Shown piece after piece: positions 6,701 to 8,062 of a stretch of DNA of 8,062 nt; position 1 is the stretch's first letter; every line of letters begins with the position of its first letter. The stretch lies in contig CAKQFF010000088.1 in the NCBI GenBank assembly GCA_934230685.1, positions 1 to 8,062 on the forward strand, read 5' to 3'. The translations under genes were made by a program, and so were the position numbers. Origin of the DNA: an uncultured Prevotella sp. GTDB lineage: Bacteria > Bacteroidota > Bacteroidia > Bacteroidales > Bacteroidaceae. Below the pieces are notes generated by a model. The model had not been told where the DNA came from. It saw nothing but the letters and a program-made list of their open reading frames with translations, and did not search any database.

Positions 6701-7858
6701 ATGTATATTCGCAAATTCTTTCCGCATTCTTTTCTCCTCGTATTGCTTGGGGTGGCGGTGCTCCTTTTGTCAGGTTCATGTGTCAAGTCATCCTCCGGCA
6801 AGTCGCGTCAAGGTGGCGACACCATACGTTTCAAGTATTCCGAGCACATCACGGCTGTGCGCCATGATGGCTACACCCTCGTCTCGCTCGACAATCCGTG
6901 GCGCAAGGGCAGCGTGCTCCATCGTTATGTGCTTGTCGACCGCAAGGATTCTGCTCATGTGGGCAAGTTGCCCGAAGGCACGGTGGTCTACACTCCCGTC
7001 ATGCGCAGCGTGGTGTTCACGTCTCCCCATTGCTATCTGTTCGGCGCTTTGGGGGCGGGGAAGTCGATTGGTGGAGTGTGCGACCTCAGCTATATCAATC
7101 TCCCCGACATTCAGCAAGGTGTAAGGAAGGGGTTGATAGCCGATTGTGGCAACAGCATGTCGCCGTCGGTGGAGCGCATCGTGAGCCTTCAGCCGCAGGC
7201 AATCCTTGTGTCGCCATTTGAAGGGGCGAACTACGGTCAGCTCGACCATATCGGAGTGCCCATCATCGAGTGTGCCGACTATATGGAGACCTCGGCTCTG
7301 GGTCGTGCCGAATGGATGCGCTTCTACGGAATGCTCATGGGCAAGGAGCGCGAGGCCGACTCGCTCTTTGCCGTCGTAGAGCGCACATACAGGGAGGGCG
7401 TGCGGCTGGCAAGCAGCTCGCACATCAAGCCAAAGGTGATAACCGAGCGCGTGGTGAGCGGCGTGTGGTATTGTCCTGGCGGCAAGAGCAGCATGGGGCG
7501 GCTTGTTGTTGATGCAGGTGGCCGCTACGCCTTTTCTGCCGACGAACATAGTGGTTCGCTCACGCTTGCTCCTGAGAAGGTGGTGGCCGACGCCAATGAA
7601 GCCGACTGCTGGCTGTTTATATATAATGGTGGCAAGGCTCCCGGCCGCGGCGAACTCCTTGCCGAATATCCAGGCTACAAGATGCTCAAGGCATTCCGCG
7701 AGGGTGGGGTGTACGGCTGCGGTTCAGCCACAGGGGTGCCCTATTTCGAGGAGGTTTCGTTTCGTCCCGACATGCTGCTGATGGACTTTGTGAGGATTTT
7801 TCACCCAGATTTGGGGCTGAAAGGGCCCGAAAGATACTATCAGAAACTATGGAAATAG
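6701..7858 (+). CDS. ABC-type metal-chelate (BtuF/FepB-like) substrate-binding lipoprotein
   Basis: This 385-residue protein carries a lipoprotein signal: MYIRKFF, a hydrophobic core (residues 10-23), then SGSC with the lipidated cysteine at C27. Serine before the cysteine is common in Bacteroidetes. No acidic surface-export signal follows C27 (VKSSSGKSRQ), so a periplasm-facing anchor is inferred. The mature part fits the TroA/BtuF/FepB class III binding-protein fold. LFGALGAGKSIGGVCD (about 110-125) starts the first lobe, PSVERIVSLQPQAIL is the family 'E.I..L.PD.I' block, and AEWMRFYGMLMGKEREADSLF is the linker-helix block. The second lobe holds a conserved GGKSSMGRLV segment and AEYPGYKMLKAFREGGVY. 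The C-terminus (FHPDL..., ending YYQKLWK) looks natural. The ligand is probably a ferric siderophore, heme, cobalamin or similar chelate and cannot be fixed from sequence. The usual permease and ATPase genes do not follow; a tRNA gene does. Confidence 0.85.
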   Translation: MYIRKFFPHSFLLVLLGVAVLLLSGSCVKSSSGKSRQGGDTIRFKYSEHITAVRHDGYTLVSLDNPWRKGSVLHRYVLVDRKDSAHVGKLPEGTVVYTPVMRSVVFTSPHCYLFGALGAGKSIGGVCDLSYINLPDIQQGVRKGLIADCGNSMSPSVERIVSLQPQAILVSPFEGANYGQLDHIGVPIIECADYMETSALGRAEWMRFYGMLMGKEREADSLFAVVERTYREGVRLASSSHIKPKVITERVVSGVWYCPGGKSSMGRLVVDAGGRYAFSADEHSGSLTLAPEKVVADANEADCWLFIYNGGKAPGRGELLAEYPGYKMLKAFREGGVYGCGSATGVPYFEEVSFRPDMLLMDFVRIFHPDLGLKGPERYYQKLWK

Positions 7859-7907
7859 CGAAAAAGCATAAAAAATTGCACTTTTGAATAAAAAAGTACT
7901 GAAAACA

Positions 7908-7939
7908 TTTGGTGGTATCAAGAATAAATACTACCTTTG
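7908..7939 (+). promoter_or_regulatory. Consensus Bacteroidetes promoter of tRNA-Ser
   Basis: TTTG (7908-7911) and TACCTTTG (7932-7939) are separated by 20 nt, an exact consensus match. Transcription would start near 7946, so the precursor carries a 5' leader of about 45 nt for RNase P to remove. A small hairpin, CGGTT-GAC-AACCG (7965-7977), lies in that leader. Confidence 0.85.
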
Positions 7940-7991
7940 CACTCGCAATTGAGAAACAGTGCTCCGGTTGACAACCGTACTAATACCGTAT

Positions 7992-8062
7992 GGAAGTTTG
8001 GGTGAGTGGCTGAAACCAGTAGTTTGCTAAACTGCCGTACGGGTAACCGTACCGGGGGTTCG
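7992..8062 (+). tRNA. tRNA-Ser(GCU), 3' end off the window
   Basis: The 5' acceptor strand GGAAGTT (7992-7998) is followed by TG and a D-arm with GGT/ACC pairing (8001-8017). The anticodon stem GTAGT/ACTGC encloses the loop TTGCTAA, giving anticodon GCU (8026-8028), which reads serine AGC and AGU codons. A long variable arm follows (GTACGG-GTAA-CCGTAC), the hallmark of a class II tRNA such as serine. The sequence ends in the T-arm (GGGGGTTCG), so the rest of the T-arm and the acceptor 3' strand lie beyond the edge. It is the first gene of its transcript. Confidence 0.95.

Noticed and set aside
6788..7549. Minus-strand open frame (253 codons) opposite the binding lipoprotein
   Set aside because: It is antisense to a well-supported gene with a promoter and signal peptide. 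The translation is rich in histidine, alanine and arginine, as expected of a GC-rich shadow frame.
7880..7897. Possible terminator hairpin after the binding lipoprotein (ACTTTT / AAAAGT)
   Set aside because: The stem is only six bases, almost all A-T, and no T-run follows. It is likely a by-product of the A-rich spacer.

Overview
The window reads as a chromosomal segment of a Bacteroidales bacterium, probably Prevotella-like. This rests on three clear matches to the Bacteroidetes promoter pattern (TTTG, 19-20 nt spacer, TAnnTTTG), the absence of Shine-Dalgarno sequences before the genes, and the protein families present. The genus is an inference.

Layout. Positions 1-2614 (minus strand) hold most of a large Dna2-like protein, a PD-(D/E)XK nuclease fused to a superfamily 1 helicase, whose C-terminus lies beyond the left edge. 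Positions 2615-3109 are non-coding and unusually structured. They contain a putative promoter for the helicase gene, a near-perfect 25-bp stem-loop, and an array of about 13 degenerate 11-bp units arranged as two facing arms. Positions 3110-3742 (minus) encode a small protein resembling the Bacteroidetes DUF6266 family. Positions 3826-4956 (minus) are dprA, and 4995-6458 (minus) encode a DASS/SLC13 sodium:dicarboxylate-type symporter. The symporter and dprA are 38 bp apart and probably share the promoter at 6535-6565. From 6604 the plus strand is used: a consensus promoter drives a lipoprotein of the TroA/BtuF-like metal-chelate-binding superfamily (6701-7858). A second consensus promoter then precedes a tRNA-Ser(GCU) cut by the right edge.

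How the genes relate. Two genes are linked to DNA processing: dprA (RecA loading on incoming single-stranded DNA) and the nuclease-helicase (end processing or defence). They are separated by the DUF6266-like gene and the repeat region, so no joint system can be claimed. The symporter and binding lipoprotein are nutrient-uptake genes divergently transcribed from a shared 242-bp region. The binding protein has no permease or ATPase beside it inside the window. No complete novel multi-gene system is evident. The least explained parts are the phased 11-bp inverted array, the long stem-loop, and the apparent lack of iron-sulfur cysteines in the Dna2-like nuclease.
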